64,000 nucleotides of DNA from positions 2,046,001 through 2,110,000 of the forward strand of contig NZ_CP170197.1 in assembly GCF_047300855.1 (NCBI RefSeq). The letters run 5' to 3'. A program made the position numbers and the translations under genes. The notes beneath the pieces were generated by a model. The model saw nothing but the letters and a program-made list of their open reading frames with translations. It was not told the origin of the DNA and did no database searches. This DNA comes from Sulfuriferula sp047300855 (GTDB lineage Bacteria > Pseudomonadota > Gammaproteobacteria > Burkholderiales > Sulfuriferulaceae). Every line of letters starts with the position of its first letter. Position 1 is the first letter of the stretch. Positions 52,001 to 60,230 of this stretch are shown here, piece after piece.

Positions 52001-52501
52001 AGTGCAACCGCCCAGCGTCGTATCGAAAACGTAATAAAATGCGGGCACATCAGTGCCGGACTGCGCCCAAGAATAACTATAAGTCATATCATTGTAATAG
52101 TAGTAAGTCGTCCGATACTTCGTGGACAAATCGAGCGTTCCCCTGCTCGCATCAAATCCATTACGCCGCGCCGAAGTAAAGCTGGTGGAGTATGTCACCG
52201 GGACTGTGTCTGTCCGGGTAGGGATGACATAGCGAGTTTTTGGGTTGTAGTAGAGCGGGTTAAAGTCCGCTGAAGTGAATCGCTTGGTACCTGCGGTACC
52301 AGCGATGGTATCCGGAACAAAAGCTGAGCTCATGCTGCCGGAGTCATCCAGGGTCATGACGATATTCGGAGCTACCGACACCGTCAGAAACAAAGGCGTA
52401 TCCGCTGGTGTCAGCGCCGCTGTGGCGAGTTGTGGGCCCGCCAGGAGGCCGGACAACAGCACCGTTGCGATGTATTTATAAAATCCAATTGGTGTTTTCA
52501 T
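49034..52501 (-). CDS. pilY1: PilY1, type IV pilus tip adhesin/assembly factor
   Basis: Exported protein of 1155 aa. The start at 52501 (MKTPIGFYKYI) has GGGAG six bases upstream. After the signal peptide (to about LATA) comes a VWA-like part with the MIDAS-type DDSGSMSS. The C-terminal half is the PilY1 beta-propeller (~640-1080) with calcium loop DSNGDKIIDAVYAGDLQGN; a second EF-hand-like DFNNDGVFDASDN follows. The tail contains ten glycines coded by a hexanucleotide repeat before the last residues. It acts at the pilus tip in adhesion, twitching and surface sensing. It lies between pilX and pilE. Confidence 0.95.
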   Translation of the reverse strand: MKTPIGFYKYIATVLLSGLLAGPQLATAALTPADTPLFLTVSVAPNIVMTLDDSGSMSSAFVPDTIAGTAGTKRFTSADFNPLYYNPKTRYVIPTRTDTVPVTYSTSFTSARRNGFDASRGTLDLSTKYRTTYYYYNDMTYSYSWAQSGTDVPAFYYVFDTTLGGCTSSINDDKCYRYVKVTNTSGPATFSDGSAADKDERQNFANWYSFYRTRALSVISGAMSAIETISDNQVRFAWESINSTPYTSCNSFASGSSCRGYTATTYDNRIRNLNSSHRTDFYNFLQRFSSDGSTPLRVAMERVGKYYSTSGVTSPYAQDPQVSDGTELSCRKNYHVMLTDGIWNENDSDLAVNYGNADSTAATLPDGTSYTAMSPYKDGNSNSLADIAFRYWSTDLRPDLTNNVTPYKVDFSGTAADQYWNPRNNPANWQHMVNFTVGLGLSSTMVDPIWGGSTYAGDYPQLVSGTKSWPATGSNASPGNVYDLWHAAIDSRGQFFSAEAPQDIGNAFKSILNSIQQANPSAAALAANSTSLQTGTLVYQARFDSSNWSGSFKAYPVQADGSIGTAYWDAATLIPPSGSRNIFTFNGSTGKTFTNCSSSLNAAQQLALNTDIYGTVDSKCSDRLAWLRGDSSKEVRNGGVYRNRLTTVLGDIVDADPAFSQSEDYGYTSLPAGAPGQSSYASYVASKSSRTPVVYVGANDGMLHAFQADVGFSNSGVELFSFIPAGVYGNLSNLTSPAYAHKYFVDGSPSVGDVYIGGTWQTLLLGGLGAGGKSIYALNVSNPGSFSAANVLWEFSDPADLGLTYSQPQFARLHDGSWAAIFGNGYNSTSGLAFLYIVNVQTGALIAKIPAGSATSNGLSTPYLYDSNGDKIIDAVYAGDLQGNMWKFDLSGSTPASWGVANSGLPLFTARNAANQVQPITAQPTVGAHPSGGALVYFGTGQYLTSTDPANTDVETFYAIWDNGLPVTTTDRSELQAQTIVSQTAQFGYNLRETSANTVDYAGGKRGWYMDLVPPLAGGGERVVSRPLLKYGRVIFVTLKPSNDQCEPGGTSWLMELDANTGARLTDSVFDFNNDGVFDASDNLASGNSASGVMSTVGITKTPVWLNGKDPSPDYKEMSGSSGGIMTLKNKGGGGGGGGGGAISVPIRVYWQQIL
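49079..49108 (-). repeat. Hexanucleotide (GGTGGC) repeat coding ten glycines in pilY1
   Basis: Ten consecutive Gly codons, alternating GGT and GGC apart from one GGC pair at the 5' end, lie 15 codons before the pilY1 stop. Repeat slippage here would change the glycine number without a frameshift. Confidence 0.9.
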
Positions 52502-52518
52502 GGATTGCTCCCATAGAG

Positions 52519-53058
52519 TCAAGGTGTGTAACTGTAGACCGCCTGCAGGATGACTACCGCGCTGGGGTCTTTGCCGACCCCACGCGCAGTCGCGCGGTAA
52601 AACTCGGTAGTTTTACCAGTAACGGCATTGAACTCGGAGGGCATTTGTTCCACTACATAAAGAGGCTGTGACGCCACTTGGCTGAGCACGACGGTAGGTT
52701 GACGTGCCGTCGCGGTACTCCAGGCATAAGTGCTTCCCCAGTAGTTGGCGTCATTGGCAGTCGCCGCGTTATAAACAAACAAACCCGGCGAGCCTCCCGC
52801 AAAATTGAGGGTGCGAATATTCTGTCCGGCGCTCAGGTTCTGTTCCACATGATTAAGCGCCGCTTGGGCCGCCTGAAATGCGATATCCCGACTGCGCGTG
52901 TTGCTAGCCATGCGTTCTTCCAGACTGCTGTTTTGAGCTGCCGCAATCCCCAGCAGGGTCAGCACGACCAGAAAAATCAACGCAACGATCAGTGTGGCGC
53001 CCTGTTGCCCGCCTGGAAACCGCCGTGCTTGAGAATGCTGTATTGCGAGCGTGCTCAT
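52519..53058 (-). CDS. pilX: PilX, type IV pilus minor pilin
   Basis: Minor pilin of 179 aa with a leader ending at Gly (QQGATLIVALIFLVVLTLLG). It has the PilX-type hydrophobic segment and the conserved SSLEERMASNTRSRDIAFQAAQAALNHVEQ (given in part). It lacks the classic Phe+1 and Glu5, as PilX proteins often do. It overlaps pilW by four bases and ends 17 bp before pilY1. Confidence 0.93.
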   Translation of the reverse strand: MSTLAIQHSQARRFPGGQQGATLIVALIFLVVLTLLGIAAAQNSSLEERMASNTRSRDIAFQAAQAALNHVEQNLSAGQNIRTLNFAGGSPGLFVYNAATANDANYWGSTYAWSTATARQPTVVLSQVASQPLYVVEQMPSEFNAVTGKTTEFYRATARGVGKDPSAVVILQAVYSYTP

Positions 53059-54179
53059 AGCCGGTTCCTTATCGCAATGGTGGTCGTGAATACCTTGCGC
53101 AGCCGGCGATCAGCGGGAGCGGTGGTGACGCCATTAAAGGTATAGGTTTGCGGGGCGGTGGTGATGTTATCATCGCTGGTGCGCATCAGCAGACTGATTC
53201 TGACGCTGAGCACCCGCGCCCATTTCTTCGCATTGGTCGTTCCCGGCGCATCAACGGTAACCTGATCCGCCGTGACATACTCATCAACGGCACCGTCACC
53301 GGGGTCGTCAACGTTACCTGTAGCAGCCGGCGTCGTATCTACCCCATAGGTGATCTGCATATCCTGCACGTCTTCCACCAGTTCTTCTGCGGTCGTGGTG
53401 GTCACGCCGCCAGCTTGCGTCAGTCGTTGCCGGAACAGTGCCGGCTCTCCCGCAGGATTGGTGCCGATGTAGTAAAGGTCGCCGCTCAAGCGCATGATGC
53501 GGGAATTGGGAGGAAACGTATACGAAGTACCCAGAGCCGTGCAAAGCACCGGCGACCCCAGGCCTTTAGTGCAATTGCCAGGCGTGACCACGGCACCCGT
53601 GTTGTGTACTACATTCGCGGTACCTGTAGCGGCTGGGCCGCTCATCTGAAATACGGCTGCATGATGGCAATCGGTCACTGTCAGTATCTCGCCTGCCTGA
53701 AGATCACTGACTGCGGTTAAGTCAAATTGTGCGGAAGCCGGATTGTGATTTGCCACGATGTATTCTTTTGAATTGTCTGCGCGCAGTACCGCCAGAGCGT
53801 CCCCGGTCAGCACACTCGCCGAAATATCAGTAGGAAAAGTACTCACGCCGCCTTCATAACCGGTCAGCGGCTGATTAAACAAATCCGCATACCAGGTTGC
53901 GCTGGGGTTGAGCACATTCGCCGTTGTGCTGGCCTTGCATCCGGTAAGCCCTGCCATGCGGATATCGAAAGCCATCGTCTCGAAAGCGTAGCGTGCCCCT
54001 TCCTGCATGCGCGCCAGATTGTCCTGCAGACGGTAAGTCTGGCGGCTACCCACATAGGCATAGCCCACGCCTACGATCAGGATCATGCCCAGCGTCAGCG
54101 AGATCATCATTTCGATCAGCGTAAATCCGCGCTCGCTACGGGAAGTCATGACAGAATGTTTTAGCCTGGATAGCATCAT
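53055..54179 (-). CDS. pilW: PilW, type IV pilus minor pilin
   Basis: Minor pilin of 374 aa with a class III leader (SRSERGFTLIEMMISLTLG, Glu5 present) and the conserved RLQDNLARMQEGARYAFETM and DIRMAGLTGC. The length is in the family range. The start may be the ATG at 54179 or a later in-frame ATG ten codons on. It overlaps pilX by four bases and begins two bases after the pilV stop. Confidence 0.93.
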   Translation of the reverse strand: MMLSRLKHSVMTSRSERGFTLIEMMISLTLGMILIVGVGYAYVGSRQTYRLQDNLARMQEGARYAFETMAFDIRMAGLTGCKASTTANVLNPSATWYADLFNQPLTGYEGGVSTFPTDISASVLTGDALAVLRADNSKEYIVANHNPASAQFDLTAVSDLQAGEILTVTDCHHAAVFQMSGPAATGTANVVHNTGAVVTPGNCTKGLGSPVLCTALGTSYTFPPNSRIMRLSGDLYYIGTNPAGEPALFRQRLTQAGGVTTTTAEELVEDVQDMQITYGVDTTPAATGNVDDPGDGAVDEYVTADQVTVDAPGTTNAKKWARVLSVRISLLMRTSDDNITTAPQTYTFNGVTTAPADRRLRKVFTTTIAIRNRL

Positions 54180-54181
54180 AA

Positions 54182-54667
54182 TCAGAGCCGTGTCTGTGTG
54201 GTGAATTTGGTGTCTTTACCATTGCCTTCAGTTACCACACCATCCCCGTCGCCATCCCATTGAATAACGATCGTGGTGTTGCCGGCAATGTCCACGGTGA
54301 CGGAGCCGTCACCTGCCGGAATGCTCCGGGCAATATTCTGTTTCCATGCGGTCACATCCGCACCGGCAACACCGCCCGCGCCTGACGCGGCGGTGCCGAT
54401 TCCAATGTTGTATTTACCTGACAGCGCACCGTTTGGCCCTGTGCGGTTTGCGCGCATGCTGTCCAGAATATCGTAAGACAGCATGGTCGCCTGGCTACGA
54501 AAATAGGCCGTATTGCCGTTTTTCAATGTAGTCATTTGCAGGCCAGCCAAGCCCAGCAATCCGATGGCAATAACAATGATGGAGACTAAAACCTCCAGCA
54601 AGGAAACCCCACGCTGGCAGTTGATGGGAATACATGACTGTGTACCATTTAAAACAGTACGGTTCAT
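54182..54667 (-). CDS. pilV: PilV, type IV pilus minor pilin
   Basis: Minor pilin of 161 aa. The start at 54667 (MNRTVLNGTQ) has GGAG seven bases upstream and shares one base with the fimT stop (TAATG). The leader ends at Gly before VSLLEVLVSIIVIAIGLLGLAG, and QMTTLKNGNTAYFRSQATML is typical of PilV. It is the second gene of the operon. Confidence 0.93.
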   Translation of the reverse strand: MNRTVLNGTQSCIPINCQRGVSLLEVLVSIIVIAIGLLGLAGLQMTTLKNGNTAYFRSQATMLSYDILDSMRANRTGPNGALSGKYNIGIGTAASGAGGVAGADVTAWKQNIARSIPAGDGSVTVDIAGNTTIVIQWDGDGDGVVTEGNGKDTKFTTQTRL

Positions 54668-55200
54668 TAGCATGCTCCCGCAAATGTCCGGATTCGTCCG
54701 GTAGTGTTGACCGAGATTGTCCGGGCCAGGTGGTCCAGACAAATTGCCAGGTTTCCACTCGCGGTACCGCCGTTCCCCTGGCTGACGCCACTCGCTAGGT
54801 AGCTGGCATAATTTGCAAAATTGGCATCCGGGGCAATGACTGCATTGCCGCTGGAAGGCTGCCCCACCCTTAACAACACATCGGCCCCATCTATCGTACC
54901 GGCCGCCCCTCCATCTACAAAAACCAGCCAGCCAGTCTGCCAGCTGGCACCGGTACTACACGTAGGTGCAACTGCTGCGGGATTAGCTGTCTTGCATACG
55001 GTAACGCGCGCACCACGTTTGACAGCCTCTGATCTGGCCAAATTAAGCGCAGAGACCAGATCATTCGTGAGCGCTGCCACCCGGTTGGTACTAACGAATG
55101 ATTGAAAGCTTGGAATGGCCACAGCCATCAAAATAGCCATCACGCTCATGGTGACCAGCAACTCAATCATCGTGAAACCGTGTGCATGCCTTGTCATCAT
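54667..55200 (-). CDS. fimT: FimT/GspH-family minor pilin
   Basis: Minor pilin of 177 aa. The leader MMTRHAHG precedes FTMIELLVTMSVMAILMAVA with Glu5, and the family hallmarks NDLVSALNLARSEAVKRG and GWLVFVDG are present. Cys residues near the middle and at the very C-terminus (TFAGAC) could pair. Some FimT proteins bind DNA for natural transformation; that is not shown here. It is the first gene of the pilin operon, reading away from thiO. Confidence 0.92.
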   Translation of the reverse strand: MMTRHAHGFTMIELLVTMSVMAILMAVAIPSFQSFVSTNRVAALTNDLVSALNLARSEAVKRGARVTVCKTANPAAVAPTCSTGASWQTGWLVFVDGGAAGTIDGADVLLRVGQPSSGNAVIAPDANFANYASYLASGVSQGNGGTASGNLAICLDHLARTISVNTTGRIRTFAGAC

Positions 55201-55242
55201 TTTGATCCAACCAAGCTTGTGGTGAATTTATCGATTCTTAAA

Positions 55243-55272
55243 TTTATATCTACATCAACGCGAGACTAACAA
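55243..55272 (-). promoter_or_regulatory. Possible promoter of the minor pilin operon
   Basis: On the minus strand: TTGTTA, 18 bases, TATAAA, about 43 bases before the fimT start. It is a moderate sigma-70 match in an AT-rich spacer. Nothing else could be assigned in the 273 bases between fimT and thiO. Confidence 0.35.
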
Positions 55273-55473
55273 ATCTTCTGGCTGTCACTTTTTATCATCT
55301 CGATGAGCGGGAAACTTTTGTTCGATAAAGCCCCGTCGCAGCTTCTTTTTTCACAGCCTGAATCCTAAACAGGTGTTTCACAAGCCGCCAGCCCCACCCG
55401 ACGAGCGGCAGGTTTGTTAGAATGAACGGCCAAAAACGGCTTGTCTTGAGCCTCAAACCTTCATTCGTTCACT

Positions 55474-56550
55474 TTGAATCCAGACTTCCTCATCATCGGC
55501 GGTGGTGTCATCGGCTTAACCAGCGCACTCGAACTGGCGCGTGATGGCGCGCGCGTTACGGTGCTGGAGCGTGGTGTGGCGGGGGCAGAATCTTCCTGGG
55601 CCGGCGGCGGTATTCTTTCGCCATTGCTGCCATGGAACTACCCGGATGCGGTTTCCCGGCTGTGCGATCTGGGCGTCGGACTTTACCCGCGATGGTCGGC
55701 TGATCTGATATCCAGCAGCGGCATAGACCCCGAATTTCAAGTCAGCGGGATGCTGGTGCTGCCGCCGGTGGACGAGATCGCCGCCGAACACTGGTGCGTG
55801 CAGCACGGCTGGCGCCATAGCTACGAACCCGCGCAACAGCGCGTACCTGGATTAGCCAGGAATAGCTCTGCGTTGTGGCTGCCGGATGTGGCGCAGGTGC
55901 GCAATCCGCGTCTGGTGCAAGCGTTGCGCGTTGCTGTCCTGGATGCCGGGGTCAATCTGCTGGAGGGCGTTGAAGTCACGCAAGCCGCGCGCGCCGGACT
56001 GGCACGCATTGATTATCTCGATACGTCACAGGGGAAATTACAGGCCAGCGCCTACATCGTTGCAGCCGGCGCCTGGAGCCAGTCGGTATTGGGTGAGATC
56101 GCGCCGCATTGGCCGATCAAGCCGATGCGTGGGCAGATGCTGCTGTTCAAGGCCGCGCCGGATCTGCTCCCGCATATCGTCTATCGTGAAGGCATATACC
56201 TGATCCCGCGCCGGGACGGACATATTCTGGCAGGCAGCACAGTGGAGGATGTCGGCTTTGACAAAAGCACCACCGAGGCAGTCGGACAAATGCTTTACCG
56301 CGCCGCAACCGATATCCTGCCCGCATTGCAGTCGGTGCCGCTGGTGCAGCACTGGAGCGGACTGCGCCCAGGCTCGCCGGATAACATTCCGACCATAGGC
56401 CGCCACCCGCTGGTCGAAAATCTCTACGCCAACACCGGGCACTTTCGCTATGGCGTGACCATGGCACCCGCCAGTGCGCGGCTGCTGACAGATCTGATCG
56501 CAGGCAGGAAAGCGGCGCTGGATATGACGGCTTATCAGTGGACTCTTTGA
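55474..56550 (+). CDS. thiO: ThiO-like FAD-dependent glycine oxidase
   Basis: FAD-dependent amine oxidase of 358 aa. The dinucleotide-binding motif FLIIGGGVIGLTSALELARDG is at the N-terminus, followed by SSWAGGGILSPL and the C-terminal WSGLRPGSPDNIPTIGRHP. ThiO makes the glycine imine needed for the thiazole of thiamine. No ATG fits the N-terminus; the frame opens with TTG at 55474 without a clear RBS. No TPP riboswitch or other thiamine gene is near. Instead it overlaps a glycosyltransferase gene by 13 bases and heads a glycan operon, so a different amine substrate cannot be excluded. Confidence 0.83.
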   Translation: MNPDFLIIGGGVIGLTSALELARDGARVTVLERGVAGAESSWAGGGILSPLLPWNYPDAVSRLCDLGVGLYPRWSADLISSSGIDPEFQVSGMLVLPPVDEIAAEHWCVQHGWRHSYEPAQQRVPGLARNSSALWLPDVAQVRNPRLVQALRVAVLDAGVNLLEGVEVTQAARAGLARIDYLDTSQGKLQASAYIVAAGAWSQSVLGEIAPHWPIKPMRGQMLLFKAAPDLLPHIVYREGIYLIPRRDGHILAGSTVEDVGFDKSTTEAVGQMLYRAATDILPALQSVPLVQHWSGLRPGSPDNIPTIGRHPLVENLYANTGHFRYGVTMAPASARLLTDLIAGRKAALDMTAYQWTL

Positions 56551-57662
56551 ACAACAAATCCCTCACCGTCCTGCAAATCCTTCCCGCCCTTCAGGGCGGC
56601 GGGGTGGAACGCGGCACGCTGGAAGTGGCGCGCCATCTGGTGCAGCACGGACATCGTGCGCTGGTGATGTCAGCGGGCGGACGCATGGTGGCACAACTGG
56701 AAGCGGACGGCGCGGCGCATTTCACCTGGCCGGTGGGGAAGAAATCGCTGTTCACGCTGCGGCTGGTGCCGCGCCTGCGGCGTTTTCTGCTTGAGCATGA
56801 CGTGGACATCCTGCATGTGCGCTCGCGCATGCCGGCGTGGCTGGCTTATCTGGCCTGGCGCGGCATGGACCCGGCCACGCGGCCACGCCTGGTCACCACA
56901 GTGCACGGGCTGTATTCGGTCAACCGCTACAGCAAAGTGATGCTGAAAGGCGAGCGCATCATCGCCGTCTCCAACACCATCCGCGACTACATTCTGCGCA
57001 ACTATCCGGATACCGACGCCAGCCGCATCCAGGTCATTTACCGGGGCGTGGATGCTGCGGAATTTCCTTACGACTACCAGCCTGCACCGGACTGGCTGGC
57101 CGCCTGGCGCGTACAGTACCCTCAACTCACCGGCAAACGCATCCTCACCCTGCCCGGCCGCCTGACCCGGCTGAAAGGCCACGCAGCCTTCATCGAACTC
57201 ATCGCGCGCCTGAAACAACGCGGACTGCCGGTACATGGCCTGATCGTCGGCGGCGAAGACCCCAGGCGTCAAGCCTACGCACACGAACTGCACCAGGCCG
57301 TGGCAGCGCGCGGACTGGCTGGCGACATCACGTTTACCGGCCATCGCGGCGACATGCGCGAAGTGTTTGCGGTGTCCGACATCGTGCTTTCGCTGTCCAG
57401 CAAACCGGAGTCATTTGGCCGCACGGTGCTGGAGGCGCTGCGGCTGGGCACGCCGGTGGTCGGGTATAATCACGGCGGCGTGGGGGAGATACTCACGACC
57501 GCCTATCCGGCCGGGCTGGTTGATCTGGGCAATATGGACATGCTGGTTGAACGCGTCACTGGATTACTGGAGCAGCCGGTTGTGGTTGCCGATTCTGGCG
57601 CTTACCCTTTGGCGGCGATGCTGGAAAAAACCATGGCGCTTTATCTCGATCTTGCAGAATGA
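56538..57662 (+). CDS. Family 4 glycosyltransferase
   Basis: GT-B fold transferase of 374 aa. The N-terminal part has QILPALQGGGVERGTLEVARHL (donor-side glycine loop); the C-terminal part has TLPGRLTRLKGHAAFIEL and the E-x7-E motif region KPESFGRTVLEALRLGTPVVG. The start is a GTG inside the end of thiO (56538); a TTG at 56547 is an alternative. It acts in the cytoplasm on a lipid-linked glycan. The sugar specificity is unknown. Confidence 0.9.
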   Translation: MDSLNNKSLTVLQILPALQGGGVERGTLEVARHLVQHGHRALVMSAGGRMVAQLEADGAAHFTWPVGKKSLFTLRLVPRLRRFLLEHDVDILHVRSRMPAWLAYLAWRGMDPATRPRLVTTVHGLYSVNRYSKVMLKGERIIAVSNTIRDYILRNYPDTDASRIQVIYRGVDAAEFPYDYQPAPDWLAAWRVQYPQLTGKRILTLPGRLTRLKGHAAFIELIARLKQRGLPVHGLIVGGEDPRRQAYAHELHQAVAARGLAGDITFTGHRGDMREVFAVSDIVLSLSSKPESFGRTVLEALRLGTPVVGYNHGGVGEILTTAYPAGLVDLGNMDMLVERVTGLLEQPVVVADSGAYPLAAMLEKTMALYLDLAE

Positions 57663-58312
57663 ATGCAGACTCAAATTCAAGCATGAATAAACCAAATACT
57701 TATTTCAACGCGGATCGCGATGATTTTCTGCAATTTTTGAATAGTGCCGGAAAATTTGGCGAAGTGCTGGATATCGGCTGCGCGGCAGGCTCACTCGGCA
57801 CCAGGCTGGTCGAATCAGGTTTGGCCGAAGCAGTAGATGGTATTGAAATCAACCCTGCTGCTGCAGCGAACGCAGCGCAGCGCTTGCGCACAGTATGGCA
57901 GGGCAGTGTCGAAGACTTGCTGCCAAAAATTCCGCTCCGGGCTTACAGCTTGATCATCATGGCAGACTCACTTGAACACCTGGTTGATCCTTGGCAGGTA
58001 CTGCGGGATTTGCGGGAAAAAAGTGGTCCAGAAACACGAATCGCCGTAAGCGTGCCTAATCTGCGCGAGAAGAACGTCATATTTCCGCTTCTGTTTCAGG
58101 GCCGCTTCCAATATCAGGAGGCCGGAGTGATGGATCGGACGCACCTGCATTTTTTCACACGATCGAGTTTGATCACACTCCTGTCCGATACCGGTTGGTC
58201 AGTAGAAAAAATCCATCCCAACATCAAGCAAAAATATCTCCAGTGGTGGTACCCCCACAAGCTGCTGGAAGAATTTCTCACCGTACAGTATTTCGTCCTC
58301 GCCCATAGATGA
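57659..58312 (+). CDS. SAM-dependent methyltransferase of the glycan operon
   Basis: Class I methyltransferase of 217 aa with motif I VLDIGCAAGSLGTRL (~36), the acidic residue in GIEINPAAAANA, and LIIMADSLEHLVDPWQVLRDL. It overlaps the preceding transferase by ATGA and the following one likewise. It probably methylates a sugar or the glycan end; the substrate is not visible from sequence. Confidence 0.88.
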   Translation: MNADSNSSMNKPNTYFNADRDDFLQFLNSAGKFGEVLDIGCAAGSLGTRLVESGLAEAVDGIEINPAAAANAAQRLRTVWQGSVEDLLPKIPLRAYSLIIMADSLEHLVDPWQVLRDLREKSGPETRIAVSVPNLREKNVIFPLLFQGRFQYQEAGVMDRTHLHFFTRSSLITLLSDTGWSVEKIHPNIKQKYLQWWYPHKLLEEFLTVQYFVLAHR

Positions 58313-59226
58313 AATATCCGCTGGTCAGCGTCGCCATTCCCACCTATAACCATGCCCCGTACATAGAAGCATGTTTGCAATCTGTGTATGACCAGACCTA
58401 TCCCAACATTGAATTAGCCGTCATAGACGACGGATCAAAAGATGACACTCGGGCGCGTGTCGACCATTTTCTGGCTACGCACGCAGACAGGTTCACCAAC
58501 GTTATTATCAAAAGCCGGCCCAACCGTGGCGTAAGTGCTACATCCAACGAGGCGATTGCCGCATGCAAGGCGGAATGGGTACATCTGCTGGGGTCGGATG
58601 ATGTCATCTATCCAGAAAAAATTTTGCGTCAGTGGCAAGCCATTCAATCATGGAATGAACCGCGCCTGGCACTCGTTTACGCGGACGCCGATTACCTCGA
58701 CGCAAACGGTAAAAAATATCCAAAAAAACAAGGAGATCGCCCGGCAGCCGGGCCAGAAAATTCGGCATACCGACGGCTTTTTCTGCAAAACCCGATCACC
58801 AACCCCACTGTCGCGTTGAATCGCAGTGCCTTTCTGAATATCGGCGGGTTTGATGAATCGCTTAAGCTCGAGGACTGGGACTGCTGGCTACGCCTGTCCG
58901 TCAAGCATGCAATCGCACGCGTGCCGGAAGTGCTGGCCGGCTATCGTTACCACCCGCACAACACCAGCCGCAATCAACATTTAATGCTGCATGCGATGTT
59001 GCTTACTTTCGCCAAGTTTCTCGAATCCCATGGCGAGCTTATTCCCGTCGATATTCGAAAAGAAAATTTCAAAAAAAACCTGCATCGACTATACCGCTGG
59101 GCAAAAAACAAACACCCCGCGTTACTGACCTCGATTGGGATAGACATGCTCACCACTCCGTTCCGTACACCCGAAGCGCGGAACTACCAGCGTTATGCGG
59201 AAAAACTGGGCAGACAAGTTCAATGA
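58309..59226 (+). CDS. Family 2 glycosyltransferase
   Basis: GT-A fold transferase of 305 aa. VSVAIPTYNHAPYIEACLQS, LAVIDDGSKDDTRARVDHF, the nucleotide-sugar acidic motif in LLGSDDVIYPEK, and FLNIGGFDESLKLEDWDCWL are typical of GT2. It overlaps its neighbours by four bases on each side. The acceptor and sugar are unknown. Confidence 0.9.
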   Translation: MKYPLVSVAIPTYNHAPYIEACLQSVYDQTYPNIELAVIDDGSKDDTRARVDHFLATHADRFTNVIIKSRPNRGVSATSNEAIAACKAEWVHLLGSDDVIYPEKILRQWQAIQSWNEPRLALVYADADYLDANGKKYPKKQGDRPAAGPENSAYRRLFLQNPITNPTVALNRSAFLNIGGFDESLKLEDWDCWLRLSVKHAIARVPEVLAGYRYHPHNTSRNQHLMLHAMLLTFAKFLESHGELIPVDIRKENFKKNLHRLYRWAKNKHPALLTSIGIDMLTTPFRTPEARNYQRYAEKLGRQVQ

Positions 59227-60230
59227 AAGTCCTGCTGGTCGCCAAACCCTGGAAAGGCGGGCTTGCGCAATACCTGTTCGATGCCCTGCAAGACTTGTTC
59301 CCCGGACAGGCGCAGTGGATGACCACCTACCCTGACAGCCTTGCCGACTATCTGGCCTACCGAATTGACAAGCGCAACTGGCAGCGCGACCTTGTGGCGC
59401 GCATCAACGCCAGCGACTATGACTGCGCGCTGTTCATCAACCACATTCCCGCTTTCAGAGATTTGCGCACTGACCGCAAGCACATCCTCTGGCTCACCGA
59501 TGCGCCGAGGTTGTCAGTGGGCGATTGCACCCCTTTTGAGCGCATTTATCTCTCGGATACAGGTTATGCGGAAGACTTGCTCAGTGTCATCGAGCCGGCG
59601 CGCTACCGGGGCGAACTGGCGTTTGCCTGCCACCCCAAGGTGCATCGCCCTGCCGCGGCTGCGGACAATCCGGCGGGCTGCTGTTTTATTGGCAACAAGG
59701 ATACCCAGCGCGACCTCTGGCTGAACGGCCTGATTGCATCAGGCGTACGGCCGCTGGTGTATGGCAATTACTTCCTGCGTACACGCCTGTTCTGGCAGCA
59801 CCCGCAACTGTTTCGGCCAGCGTTCGCCAACGCAAGAATGGGAGAAGTCTATGCGCGCCATCGTCTCTCGCTCAACATCCACGCCCAGGTGGTGCGTCAC
59901 GGCACCAACATGCGCAGTTTCGAATGTGCGGCTTACGGCATCCCGCAAGTCGCCGATTATCGGGAAGGGCTCGCGCAATATTTCGAGCCTGACACCCAGA
60001 TGCTGATCAGCCATACTCCCGGGCAAATGGCAGAGCAGGTAAAATATCTGCTGGTGCATCCTGATGCCGCGGCCGGCATCGCGCAGCGGGCGCGTACTCG
60101 CGTCTTGGCCGAACATACCTATTACCACCGCCTGCTCGACCTGCTCGCGGGATGGCTGCCGCCAGCCGCAAATTCAGTCACCAGGCAACTTGTTACCACG
60201 CTCATTGCTCACCAGGAAACCCCCGCATGA
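59223..60230 (+). CDS. Glycosyltransferase, CgeB-like GT-B type
   Basis: Protein of 335 aa. MKVLLVAKPWKGGLAQYLF at the start and, in the C-terminal half, HAQVVRHGTNMRSFECAAYG plus IPQVADYREGLAQYFEPD match the glycosyltransferase-1-like C-terminal domain of CgeB-type proteins. It overlaps the GT2 gene and the O-antigen ligase gene by ATGA. Assignment to a sugar is not possible. Confidence 0.8.
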   Translation: MKVLLVAKPWKGGLAQYLFDALQDLFPGQAQWMTTYPDSLADYLAYRIDKRNWQRDLVARINASDYDCALFINHIPAFRDLRTDRKHILWLTDAPRLSVGDCTPFERIYLSDTGYAEDLLSVIEPARYRGELAFACHPKVHRPAAAADNPAGCCFIGNKDTQRDLWLNGLIASGVRPLVYGNYFLRTRLFWQHPQLFRPAFANARMGEVYARHRLSLNIHAQVVRHGTNMRSFECAAYGIPQVADYREGLAQYFEPDTQMLISHTPGQMAEQVKYLLVHPDAAAGIAQRARTRVLAEHTYYHRLLDLLAGWLPPAANSVTRQLVTTLIAHQETPA

